64,000 bases of DNA from Archilochus colubris (Eukaryota; Chordata; Aves; Apodiformes; Trochilidae), in assembly GCA_023079485.1 (NCBI GenBank), contig CM041092.1:2613127-2677126 (forward strand). The letters are read 5' to 3'. The position numbers were made by a program, and so were the translations under genes. How positions within the stretch are numbered: the stretch's first letter is position 1; every line of letters starts with the position of its first letter. The notes under the pieces were generated by a model that worked only from the letters and a program-made list of their open reading frames with translations, did not search any database and was not told the origin of the DNA. Shown piece after piece: positions 23,981 to 35,265 of this stretch.

Positions 23981-25739
23981 GGGAGCTGCCTATGGGTGAT
24001 CTAAAGAAATAATGTCAGTAACAAGAAAACTTTACCCCAGGATATTCCTCTGAGCCCTCTGATCGTCTCTTTAGAGTGTGAGCCTGGAGATACCCTCAGG
24101 ATTCTAAGACCATGCATTACAGGTTACATGTGTTCATTGGTTTAAATCCTTTTGCTTTCTTGCCTCAGTTTTCCAGCTTCTATGAACTCTGTTTTCCATG
24201 GTTTTCCTCTTGGATTATTTCGTGAGTCAGAATTTTCATCTGCAAAAGACTTGTGCTGTTTGGGATTGTGTCAGCCTCAAAAATAATAAATTCATCCAGT
24301 TGCTGTCCCATTAATAAAACCCTATCCCTGTCTACTTCCCTTTACTTTAAAAATGAAATCCTGTCTTTGACTCATTTTAGGCTTGATTTCCTGTCCCCAT
24401 TATCATTATTGTTGAAAAAGGTTTGGTTTTGATACACACTTTACTCTTAATTTTTAAACCTCAGTGGAAGCAGAACTATGAGAAACTGAATACTGCAGAG
24501 GACATTTGCTGCCTCTCCTACAGAGGGAACTAAAGGACCCCCCAAGAGTTTGCATTTTTGGAGCTGAAAATACAGACAGAAGCTTCAGTCAGGAGTTTCT
24601 GGGGCTCAGAGATCAAACCAAGATGAGGAGTCCAGAGCTGCTCTGGCAGAGATGATAATTCCATGGGGACACAAAGGATGTGCTCAGAGCTGGCCTGAAA
24701 TTAAATATACTCTGGTTGGTGTTACCATTACTTCCTAATGATGCCATTTCCCTTGGTATGGTGAAACTGGTGTCCCTTGGGTAATCATGAGACTTAACAT
24801 TTGGCCAACCCAGAGGACCAGGCAGGAGGATCTCATGGTTTTATGGGTAAGGAAATGCTAATTGAGGTGGTGCTATTAACTTGGTCGTGGCAATAAATGA
24901 TGGCTGGGTGTAGAGCACAACTCAGTTTTCTTTGTTGGATGTGGAATTAATAACTACTCTCAATTTTCATTACTCTCAACTGGTAGTATCTGGGTGAGCT
25001 GGGTGGGCAGGAGCTTTTTTGCATGTATGTGGAAGTAGGAAATGCACTGCTAAAAATGCTTGGTTTCTTTAAAATAGGCAAAAAAAAAAAAAAGCTATGC
25101 CCAAAGATGTAGAAGCTTAGCTGGTAATAATTATTTTGTGAAGATAACAGAATCCAGTCTGATGAGCACCTTCGAGAGGAGATTAAATTCTTGCTCGAGG
25201 GAAATAAGTGAGATTTTCTTAAAATAAATAATAATAAATCAAGGAAAAAAATGAAACAAAAAAATCACTTTCAGGAATCAAATACTGACAGCCTCAAATC
25301 TGATTTTGACTTCCACGTTTGGCTGGAAACTCTTCAGTCAGCTCATTTCCCAGCCAATTGGAGGGTTGCTGGTAGCCAGTTTGGATGTTTTCAGCCCAAA
25401 CAAGTCTTTTTTTGTTTTATTTTGGTTTTGTTTGAAGAGAATCTGAGGATTTGGGTTTTGTCCAGCTGAGCTTTCCCAGAGTTTTGGTTTGGATCTCGTG
25501 CAGGTAGGGAGCAGGGGTCTCATGCAGCAGAGTTTTACCTGTTCCAAAAAAACAAAAAAAAAATGCAGCTCAATCTTGTGTTTCTTAGGCAACTGCAAAA
25601 ATAACTCCATCAAGAATAAACCTGCAAACAAAGGCAAAAAAAGCAGAACTGTGTGAAGACATGAAATATCCTGGTTTGTACAGTCCTATAAAGCTATTTC
25701 CTCCCCCTGAACCTTTCCCTGGCTTTAAATGTTGGGCTC

Positions 25740-26880
25740 TGATTTATCAGTATGAATCCCAAGTTGTATAAATGCAGAGATTTCACCTGGATAGAGCTGC
25801 AAATTGCTAAGATAGTAATACCTGGATATTTTATGGCACATGCTTAAGTCAATAGGCAAAAGGTTGCTGAGTAAAAGCCTTAAAATTACTGTATGAATTA
25901 TTAACTATTCCCTATATTACCTTTGAATTATAAAAGGCCAGAAAAATAGGAAGGAGAATTGAAAAGCATCAATCTTGGGGTTTTAAAAAATGTAATCCTA
26001 ATCATTTGAGCAGTGTACAAACCTTTTATTAAAGATAAAGATGAAGCCACACTTTTTTATTAACTTGAGGATATGTTCAATCCTCATGATTAAAAATCTC
26101 ATTACTAGCTCAAGTCAGGGAGGTGATTTATTACTGAAACAAAACAGAAGGCATTTTCCTGCCCATAGCTCTATTTATCATGAAGAAAACTATCAGTTTG
26201 TGCCCACTTTTGTGTGTTAGGTGTTTCTAAGGGTGGATTAGATTTTTCTGGGAATGGAATTTCATTTTAGTCTTCAGCTGAAGTCCTACTACCTTAAGAG
26301 GGAAAGCCTGAATGGAAATTATAGGTACCCAGAGATATATTTTTGCTCTAGTAAATTTAGATGAAGCAAATTATTATGTGTTATTAGGTTATAGGATGTG
26401 CCAAAATCCAGGATTTTAGAAGTAGTTCCTATTCAAATGTAGCTAATACTGTAAAGCAAGTGTAGATATTTTAGGGATTCTTCATGTATCACAGCTACTA
26501 ATGTTTATTGATCGGTGTAGTATAGATGTACTATTCAGAAAGAGCATTTGAAGTCTCAGTTTGCAATGATAAAAATGATCAGCTCAATGATGTTATGTCT
26601 AAAAATACCAGCCCACTTAGGAAGAAGTATCTACAGAATATATATAATAATTTTCTCCTAACTGAACTTTAGGCAGCTCAAATATCTTGCCTAAGCGTTA
26701 GGCAGCCCTTTGGATGTGCTGTACACCAAAAGGGTAAATGCCTGAAATATTAATTTATGCCCAGCTTGAATTCCAGTCCTATTTATGTTACATCCTACAG
26801 TGAAAAATGGAGAGAATATTGAATTTATTTACGTCACAGCAGCTGCGGAAAAAAAGTGGGTTATGTGCTCTGGCATATAA
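25740..26880. promoter_or_regulatory. Candidate conserved non-coding / enhancer region
   Basis: This is repeat-free, AT-rich but complex sequence lacking homopolymers, with many motif-like elements. They include TTATTAACT, CATTTGAGCAG, TGTTTATTGATCGG (forkhead-like), GATAAAGATGA (GATA) and, at the right end, TTACGTCA (26829-26836, CRE-like) next to CAGCTG (26840-26845, E-box). Such texture is typical of vertebrate conserved non-coding elements. Conservation was not tested, so the call is inference. Confidence 0.3.
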
Positions 26881-28626
26881 AGAGAAGACATTAAATGGTG
26901 CCATCAATTCCTGCAAGCCAGCAGAAATAGCTTTTCTCTTCCTGCTCACCAGGCCTGGATGGCTCCCAAGGCTGAATGCTGGTTTTGCACATCCCACAGG
27001 AAGTTTGGATTCTCTCCCACCTCGTGGGTGGCAACTGCCGGGTATTATCGTGACAGGTGTGATAGGTATGGAAACCTAAACCTTTCCCTGATCCCTGGGA
27101 ACATATTGCCAGTCCTGGGCTTTGCTCCAGAGGAGTGTTTGGGGAGAAATTACATATCTTGAGGTAAAGAAACAGTTCTGGAAATAGGTTGCTGCAGAAA
27201 ATCTGGCAGCTCTTCAGATGTTCGAAATGTTGGAAGTTGTCAAGGCAGGGATGGAGGAGGGGGTGGAGGGAGGCAAAGGAAGCACTTAAAGGTGCTTTTT
27301 GTCTTCTAAAACTGTGGGAGAGATCTGTTGCACAAACAGCATGGTCATTTGGAGAGATCTGTTGCACAAACATCCCAGTCATTTGAGGAGGGATCCATGT
27401 GGCAGTTTGTAAAAGCTGTGATAAAGTGTTGGTTGGGCACCTGTACTCATCTCACTTGTCCTGGGGCTTCTGTTTCCCTCTGGGTTTGGTGTCTGAGCCA
27501 CTGGATGACCTCACCATCCACTCACCAATTTCAAGATTTCAAATACTACAAAAATAACTGAGGTCTCAGAATGTTTCCCAGTTTCTCAACATAAAAGTAG
27601 CTCTTCATGATTTTAGGAGAGACCCAGTGTAAAACATCATGCACGTGAGATCCAGAAATGCTGAGAGACCTGAGGGGATTTTTTCCAGATGGTAGCATGG
27701 AAAAACTGTTGTCTAGCAAGAAGGTGGAGAGCATCTCCATCCTCCAGTAAGGTCTAGAGAGTCCAGTAAGATGTCAGCAGGCCTTTAACTCTCATCATGT
27801 CCTATAGACAGTAGGTAGTTTGCAGGGCAGGAATAAAGATGCTCTATAAATATGCTGTGTAAATGTATCTTGGATTTGAGAAGTTCCAGGGGATCCAGGT
27901 GGGGTTTTATCCCTCTGCTTGTTTTTGGCCTGTGTTGATTCCACTCCATGAGTTTAAGAATGGCAGAATCAAGATGCCACCAAAATATCTTTTCAGAGTC
28001 TCATCCAAAGTGGTTTTTGTTGTCATAGTTTTGGCAGTTGAGGGGCGATCCTCAAGAGAACAAGAACTTGTTTTTGCTGGAAAATCTGCTTTCCTTTTTT
28101 TCTCCTATATTTGCACATAACTGTTGTTATGTTTTCATTTCCATCTGGAAGGTGCAGTCTTCATCTGGAATCTTTATGTCATAGCTTTATGAAGTAGCAT
28201 CAAAGGAGGTGATAATGAACACATTAAACATCTGATGATGATTAAAAGGATATTTTTAAGCTCTTACTTTGTCACATGGAGGAATTTGTGTATGTAAGTG
28301 AATTACATGCCAATGTCTGCTCAGCCTGAATCCTTCCAGGATTTCTCCTGCTTTCAAAGGAAAGTTTACATGAGTGTTTTACATTGGCTTGGGATTGTGA
28401 CTGTCCACATCTCTGTGCTTAGGTTTGCTCCTTGGAGACCCTCACCACCAATATTTTTACTCTTTTGGTGTGATCCTGTTGGCTGTGAGTGCCCAGTGAT
28501 GCAGATGTAGCTCAGATTGGTCCTTGTGAATCTCAAAGCATCAATTAGACAAGATGAATTTTTCAAAGCATATATGCTGAACGTGTTACTGCTCACTTCT
28601 GAACTTACCTGGATTTTGTTTTTCAG
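26881..28626. other. Gene-free unique sequence
   Basis: No gene was recognised. A 163-codon minus-strand open frame at 26891-27382 crosses the 34-bp tandem duplication and has no domain I recognise. The rest is unremarkable. Confidence 0.5.
27317..27384. repeat. 34-bp tandem duplication, two copies
   Basis: Units 27317-27350 and 27351-27384 both start GGAGAGATCTGTTGCACAAA and end GTCATTT, differing only in the short middle part. It is a recent-looking slippage or replication duplication. Confidence 0.9.
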
Positions 28627-28731
28627 ATGTTTACCTGCAGGAAGATGCTTGGCAACTCACAAATATTTGCCCAAATTGCTGTGTTCTGGACTTGATCTGC
28701 CAGACTGATCTTTTGTCTTCACAAGTCTTTG
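28627..28731 (+). other. Candidate internal exon, unrecognised
   Basis: A good acceptor (GATTTTGTTTTTCAG, ending at 28626) and a near-consensus donor (TTTG|GTAAGTTTA, GT at 28732) bracket 105 bases. One frame is open throughout, including VYLQEDAWQLTNICPNCC and LICQTDLLSSQVF; the other two need not be. The length is a multiple of three and both splice signals are strong. Against it: the block is short enough for an open frame to occur by chance, I do not recognise the peptide, and no companion exon could be paired. It could be an exon of a protein-coding gene or a lncRNA, or a cryptic exon. Confidence 0.25.
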
Positions 28732-31359
28732 GTAAGTTTACATTTGTGATTTGGTTTGAGTTTATCCTGATTTAAACTGCTTTTTGTTTGAACAGCAATC
28801 TGATTCATCATGAAGATTATGGAAAAACCTGATTTTGAAAATCTGGGGAAAAGGCAACAGCCTGAAAAAAGGATAGAATAATCACAGAGCTATATTCACA
28901 CCCAAATAACCTGTCTACCAACTATCAAAGTGGTAAGACTGGATTAGAATGAACTTTAGGGCTTATATGTATATTGCAGCTTTGCTGCATTTCTCCTAAC
29001 ATGGAATATCAAGTCAATGTCAAAGATTTGCCCTTGCTTACAAAAAATAGAATTATTGTATGATCTGCTGAAGGGCTTTGTTTCACATTAGTCCTTTGTT
29101 AGAGCTGGCAAGAAGTTTGACACAGTTTGGTTCAGAGCTGAGTAATAAAAGTTTTTTCAAAACATGGTTCAATGAGGCAAGACTTTGCAATGTATTAAAA
29201 AAAAAACCCTCCTCTATCAGATTAGTGCAACAATTGTGTTTGTTTATGGATGTGTTCAGGGATTTTATGTGTAGAGATTGATAACTATGAAAAGTTTTTA
29301 AGGTCAGTGCTGGAATATGTGCTAGACCTAAAGAGGTTTCTCTCCAATGGGCATCTGACAACTCAAGAAATGCCACAAAGACCCTAAAAAGAGGACTGTG
29401 AAGAAGAACATGATGCTGAAATGGAATTAAAAGATGAATTTTTGTTAGCTTTTATGTTGGGCTTGGATAGATCACTGTAGACAATGTCTCCTTGTGGTGG
29501 TTGCTGCATTTTCTGAGAGTGCCTTTTTGTTCATGCTTTACCTGCTGGCTTCTCAAATATCTCTGGGGCTTTTCAAGCTGACTGGTTTGGTGTCTTGGTC
29601 TTAACCCTGGTTCAAAACTAATGCTTCTTACTTGAATTTCATCCTTTGCCAGCAAAATGCTTTTCTGAACCCAGGCTAGAGAAAAACAAAGGTTGAAACA
29701 GAGGGGGGGAAATATGTAGTGAGTTAATATAGATAAAATCCTGCATTACCTGTTGTCTTTCTCTTGTGTTTATCAGCAGTAATCTGCCATTTAGGGTACA
29801 GCCCCAGGGAAATAGGGAAAAATATGGGAAAATTCCATATTTTCTGCAAATTGTTGCATGAATGGACAGGGTTATGGCAGACTAAGGACTCTGTTTCCTA
29901 AAAGTCCTTAAATATGTAGGAAAATAAGGACTCCCATGAAGAGTTTAAGCAGATTGGGTAGGTAACTCCTGTTGATTTTTAGCTGAAAGGCTTTATGCCT
30001 TAACCTTATCTGCATTAGCTGAAAATAATCATACTGTTATATATATATAATAACACTGTTCAGTTCCATCACTGCTATTTAATGTGTTTGAAATACCAAC
30101 AGCATCTTCTGCCAGCCAATGTTCTCAGATAGTTTGTGGCTCTAAGTATTTGTGAAGCAATCCAAATTTCCCTCACCAGTTTCCTCTTTGGTTTTTCATA
30201 TTGGGAATGAGAAGAATGATGAAACCTCTATTTTTAATTCCTGTCTACTGGTGTGTATCTGACAGGAGGGAGTGAGAAACTCCTACGAAGATCATTAGGC
30301 CATTCCTTACAGCTCTTTAGGATTCCTCTTGTCCATCATGGGACTAAACTGCTATAGAAAGGGGTAAAAATGTTACAAAGACAGAATTTTTCATGAAACA
30401 ACATCCTTGGGCTCTGAAAGCCACTCAAACACATAACTTGTGTCATGTTATCTTCCAGCTCTCTCTGTTGGGTTAACAAGAGAGGCTCAGGGCAGGGCCA
30501 GCTGGGAGAGGTGCAGTTTCACAACCTTCCATCCTGTCTTCCCACCTGGAGTTAGACCTCTACTGCCCCCCTTTTGGGAATTCCACAACTCCCTAGGCAG
30601 CAGGCATTTTAGGAATTTCCCAGCAGAGAAATGATTCTAAGATCCTTTTGGATTTTCTGCCTTAAAAGTGAGATCGGATTCTGGCAGATCGTGTGGTTGA
30701 TACTGCAAATCTGGGACAGGTTTCAGAAGATATTTGCTTAGAAAAATTGTAAAAATTAGAACTTTTTGGAACACACCAGTGAAAAGAAATAATAATGGGC
30801 ACTGTTTATATTACATAGAGTAATCAAGTCAGCTGTCTTTGCTCCCAGCTTTGATGCAGGCAATACACTCCAGTTAAGAGAGCTCTTGGAGTTGTGTGTT
30901 CAGGATGTGATGTTCAGGAGTGGTGTTGCAAGAAGAATGGCATGGTCATGGTCACTTGTCTTAACTTTTGTATAGTTGTGGTCTTTCTGTGGGTGTTGGG
31001 AAGCCCAACTTTTATCCAAGAGGCAGGGAAGCTGTGGGCAGCACACCTTTGGTTGCTAAATCCTTCGAGCACATTGCTTGGCTCAGCCTGGAGCTGTTTG
31101 AAATGAACATTCAGCACTTCACAGCATCAGACTCTGATCACAAACCTCATGTAATGAAGGGGGTCAGAAAGCCAAAGCTCTCAGCACTTTGGAAATGGGC
31201 TCTGTCTTTAACTGGTTCTGAACAATATTTACTGGGATGCTGCAGAGACAGAGGTCTTGACTGTACCATGACTTCCCTCAGTGGGTTTTGGTGATCACTT
31301 CAGATTCCTTCAGTGATGTTGCTTTGGTGGACAAGGCACTAAAGAAGCAGACTTAATGA
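28732..31359. other. Gene-free unique sequence
   Basis: No gene or transposable element was recognised. A short (TA)n stretch lies near 30041-30051. Open frames are short and without context. Confidence 0.55.
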
Positions 31360-31620
31360 AATAATTATAATGAATATTATCTAGGGGCTTAGAGCCCTCA
31401 GGCAGGAGTCTTAATATCATGGTCTAACACTTGATTTAAGAGAACATCTTGTGTATATTATTTACATCATCTATTTGACCTGCTGTGCCCATGCTGATGA
31501 CTGCAATGCAGGAGATTTATTACCACCAGATATGCTATTTATTTGGAAGAAATACCATGTATTACTTGAAGCTACAAAATCCCTTTAAAAATAAATAGGT
31601 CTTAATATCACATAAGTGAT
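31360..31620. promoter_or_regulatory. Candidate conserved non-coding segment
   Basis: This is AT-rich, complex sequence with several developmental-factor-like motifs: ATAATTATAATGAATATTAT, TATTTACATCAT, TGACCTGCTGTG, and MEF2-like CTATTTATTTGG. No repeat is present. Conservation is only inferred from texture. Confidence 0.22.
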
Positions 31621-32819
31621 GGATGAAGGCTCAGTTCAGACTTGGGTCCCTGATAGATCAGGACAAACTCTCTGCTGGTGCTTTAATGTTAATGCAGCAG
31701 TGCAGGGGATTTTTCAGGATATCATCCCCAAGCTCTGTCATGTAGAGCAGTGAAATGGGGTTCTTGAGTCAAGCTGGAAAAACCTTTAATGTTCTGCAAG
31801 CCTTTCTGTGATGGAAGCAGATAATATTTTCAATCTAGATTTAAACATATCTGTCTCTCTAATGACTGTGAAGATGGATGATCTTCCTCTTGCTCTTTGG
31901 TGTTATTCCCACTGATACTATCCACAGTTATTATAGCATGAATTTTGATATAAGCCACCTAAGCAAGTTTATATCTAAATAAACAAGAAGTTTAAAGCCT
32001 GACTGTGGCACTGATGAAGTCCTGGTCCTGAAGGACCAGGTTTGCCATAAGGGCTGCAGGAACCCAGCTACAGCTCTGAGTCTTGGGTTCCTGCTAGAAC
32101 TTTCATTTGGAAATAACCATGAGATTTTCTCCAGCCAGGCAGCTAGAAACCCTAAAATATCAGGATTTTGGCACACTGGGTCTCTTCCCTCTTCCTCCTA
32201 TGTGCAAATTTCCCTTGTGGGGTGAGAAGGCTGAGAAGTGGCCTCATTGCAGAGTTTTGCTGGCATTGCCATGTTCCTCCCCTCCCTCCAGTTGTGAAAA
32301 ATTGATGCCTCTGGATGATATCCCTGTGCAAAAGTCAACGATGCAAATGCAGCTTCCCTGAGCAAGGAGCTCTTGTCTGCTTCACTGCTGTCCCTAAAAG
32401 CTGATGGTACTGAGCCAGCAGAAAAACTCCTTCCATAAGCATATGCTTCCCCCACTCTGAGAGCTGGGTGGATGTTACTAGAGGAGTGTACAGAGATTTC
32501 CTTGTGCAGGTGAGGCATAATTTATATAGTAAGTATATTTTTCTATTAGTGCTGGGAGTGAAAAACAGTTTTACTGACCCTGTTATTCTTGGTTGTAGGT
32601 TTTGTATCTCCTGCCTTGCAGCTGAGGCTGTGTACTTCTTGATCCATAAAGGCAGAGGTGGTGCATCATCTTTTTGGTCCCCTAAACAAGAAAGTAGATC
32701 TTTAAGTTCAGGGGCTGAATATTCTGTTCTCTCTGTTATTGAGGGGCATGCATAACCTAAGGAACAGCAGGCAAGCTTGGAAAAGGTATTGAAAAAGCAC
32801 TTGGGCAAATAGAATCCAA
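31621..32819. other. Gene-free unique sequence
   Basis: No gene was seen. There is a perfect 9-bp inverted repeat (CCTGGTCCT, GA spacer, AGGACCAGG) at 32020-32039. A 157-codon minus-strand open frame (32335-32808) is without domain similarity and is probably chance. Confidence 0.5.
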
Positions 32820-33150
32820 GTCAAAGCAATTCTCTTTCTGCTCTGGCCTTTAATTTATAACTATTTTTAAAAAATTCATTTGTTTTCAGCACCTGGGAGG
32901 AATACTGCCCACTGAGCTCCAGCTAACTAGCTGATTTATGGGTTATTTCCTATGCACCCCAGTTTAATTAGGATGTTCCTATTTCCTGCCCCTCATTACA
33001 TGAACCCTGATCACCAGCAAAGAACTGGAAGCAAATTATTCTCAAAGCACAGAGGAATACACACTGCTAATTTGTTTTGGTCTCTGCTGGAAAATTCAAA
33101 TTGTACACATTGCAAAGTGCTTTACAAAATAAAGCCCTGACAGAGAGCTT
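32820..33150. promoter_or_regulatory. Candidate conserved non-coding segment
   Basis: This is repeat-free complex sequence with TTAATTTATAAC, TTTAATTAGGATG, GAGCTCCAGCTAACTAGCTG, CTAATTTGTTTTG and AAATTCAAATTG. It has the texture of a vertebrate conserved non-coding element. An AT-rich tract follows at about 33190-33230. Confidence 0.22.
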
Positions 33151-33961
33151 GGATATCTGACTGTTGCTTCTCAGTGGAGAAAGCTTTTGTTATATTATTA
33201 ATTATACATAACTGTATATATATTAATTATGTCATCCCTTCCTCTTAGGACAGAAGAAGGGAATGATGGAGGCAGTTCAGATGGATGTGCTGGTACTTTT
33301 ATACTGTTCCTGTGTATTGTGGGAAGACATATGTTCCTGTAGCCACGAGGGAAAAGAGGGGAATTTTTACCAGAGGTTAACTAGCACACATTCAAACCCT
33401 GGTGCTGAGAACACAAGTTGTAAGTTTGGGATGTGTCAGCTGGCTGAGATAAACCCCAGGTCAGAGCATTGCAGCGATGCAGGATGCTGGCAGTGTTTTG
33501 TTTGCCAAGAGAGAGAAAAAAAGCAACAAAAATGAAATTAATTCTGTGGCTGTGCCTTCCTCATTTAGGTTCAAGCAATAACAAATTACTGCAGATGCTC
33601 AGGAAGGGTCCATTCTGGTGAGCTGTGTGTCCTTGAGGTGTTGAGGCTGCTCCTCCAGAGAGCCCCTTTTGGGCTGAGATCCTCTGGGGACAGGGCACAG
33701 TTTGGATGAAATAAAAAGTCTGAGGGACTCATCAGAATTTCCAGGCCTAAAGGAGAGCATGGTGCAGCCCTTTGGATTCTACATATCATACATACAGGGT
33801 ATCATTTGCCCTCTTTTGTGTTTTTCCTTCATTAACCATGTGCAGCTCTGACACTTGTATGGGAACTGGCTCCTCAACATGCTGGGAAAAAGCTTTGGTA
33901 ATCAAATAAATTCCCTTTCCAGCTCTTTGGCTAAAGATGGGTATTGTAAGAGATTTTATTG
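33151..33961. other. Gene-free unique sequence
   Basis: An AT-rich tract (about 33190-33230, TTATATTATTAATTATAC type) is followed by ordinary unique sequence. No gene was recognised. Confidence 0.55.
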
Positions 33962-34220
33962 AACCATAGAATGGTTTGGGTTGGATTTTAAAGCTCACCA
34001 AGATCCAACCCCCCTGCATGGGCAGGAACACCTCCCGCAAGACCAGGTTGCACAAGGTCTCATGGTAAAGATTTTTTTTTTTTTCCTAATGTCTAACCTA
34101 AATCTCCCCTCTTGGAGTTTAAAACCATGGTCCTGTCATTCTGGTGAAAAGCCCCACCTCACCTTTCCTGTAGGCCTCCTTTCTGCAAAGATTTGCAAAG
34201 ATTTTTAGGTACCTGAAAAT
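33962..34220 (-). mobile_element. CR1 LINE fragment, 3' end, diverged
   Basis: The plus strand reads AACCATAGAATGGTTTGGG and GATCCAACCCCCCTGCATGGGCAGG, then a T-interrupted block and CTAACCTAAATCTCCCCTCTTGGAG. It ends near TTTAGGTACCTGAAAATG, the minus-strand equivalent of the CR1 block around the ORF2 C-terminus. It is older than the neighbouring copies. A 14-T run at about 34071-34084 has expanded inside it. Confidence 0.88.
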
Positions 34221-34586
34221 GTTGGTTAATGGGAGTTACATCTGCTAATGCCATCTGCAAGTTTTCCATCTGATATTTATGTGGGGTTTTTTGTTAAAAT
34301 AGTGTTGAAATGCTCATACTGGTCACCTAAACTTGCTTCGTTTGCCCTCATTACAAATGCAGACTTAATTAATTAGTCTGTGGGGTTTGAGATACCTTCT
34401 GTGGGAGGAAGAGGCTTTATTCAGCACAACCTCCCCCCATCAGCTTTCTATTTCTATGTTGTGAGGCTTTGGGATCTTTATTATTATTTTGCAAGGTCTG
34501 AATTTCCTTGAATCCAAGAAAAAGCTGCAGATTGGGGCAGGATCTGTGTATCCAGGATGACACAAGCACAGCTGGGGTAGGGGAAG
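34221..34586. other. Gene-free spacer between two CR1 copies
   Basis: Unique AT-rich sequence; nothing else was seen. Confidence 0.6.
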
Positions 34587-35265
34587 ATCATAGAATCATA
34601 GAATTGGCTGGGTTGGAAGGGACCTCAGAGATCATCAAATCCAACCCTTGAACCACCGTTGCAGTTGCTAGACCATGGCACTCAGTGCCACATCCAGGCT
34701 CTTTTTAAATATCTCCAGACACGGAGAATCCACTACTTCCCTGGGCAGCCCATTCCAATGCCTGATCACCCTCTCCAGAAAGAAATTCTTTCTCATCTCC
34801 AACCTAAACCTCCCTGGCACAACTTGAGACCCTGCCCTCTTGTCTTGCTGAGAGTTGCCTGGGAAAAGAGCCCAACCCCCCCCTGGCTCCAACCTCCTTT
34901 CAGGGAGTTGGAGAGAGTGATGAGGTCTCCCCTGAGCCTCCTCTTCTCCAGCCTCAACACCCCCAGCTCCCTCAGCCTCTCCTCATAGGATCTGTGCTGG
35001 ATCCCTTCACCAGCCTGGTTGCCTCCTTTGGACCTGCTCCAGCACCTCAATCTCCCTCCTGAGCTGAGGGGCCCAGAACTGGACACAGGACTCAAGCTGT
35101 GGCCTCACCAGGGCTGAGTACAGGGGCAGAATCACTTCCCTGGACCTGCTGGCGACTCTGTTCCTGGCCAGGATGCCATTGGCCTTCTTGGCCACCTGGG
35201 CACACTGCTGGCTCCTGTTCTGCTTCCTGTCAATCCAGACTCCCAGGTCCCTTTCTGCCATGGTT
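34587..35265 (-). mobile_element. CR1 LINE copy, 5'-truncated
   Basis: It starts with ATCATAGAATCATAGAATTGG and continues through the full 3' block into about 600 bases of ORF2 C-terminal sequence on the minus strand. Recognisable peptide blocks are [39 protein letters not shown] and [15 protein letters not shown], spread over several frames, so frameshifts are present. It belongs to the same subfamily as 20161-20494 and 37142-37596. It shares derived bases (TCCAGACACGGAGAATCC; CAACCCCCCCCTGGCTCC-like run) with the latter. The 5' edge, near the AERDLGV codons, is approximate. Confidence 0.95.

Larger units (their letters stand above)
20495..25739. other. Gene-free unique sequence
   Basis: No gene and no transposable element were recognised. 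Simple tracts include an AAATA/poly-A tract at 21338-21377, an A run at 22229-22243 and an A run near 25081-25093. An imperfect 30-base tandem duplication lies at 23921-23980. The interval 25130-25210 (TCGAGAGG, GCTCGAGG) is CpG-containing and slightly reminiscent of conserved DNA, but this is weak. Confidence 0.55.

Noticed and set aside
26891..27382. 163-codon minus-strand open frame
   Set aside because: It runs through a recent 34-bp tandem duplication and overlaps plus-strand frames. No family resemblance was recognised.
32020..32039. Perfect 9-bp inverted repeat that could be a terminator or small-RNA hairpin
   Set aside because: There is no T run, no extended stem and no transcript context. 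A stem of this size occurs by chance in 64 kb.
32335..32808. 157-codon minus-strand open frame
   Set aside because: No motif, no splice sites at sensible positions, and a mixed composition compatible with chance.
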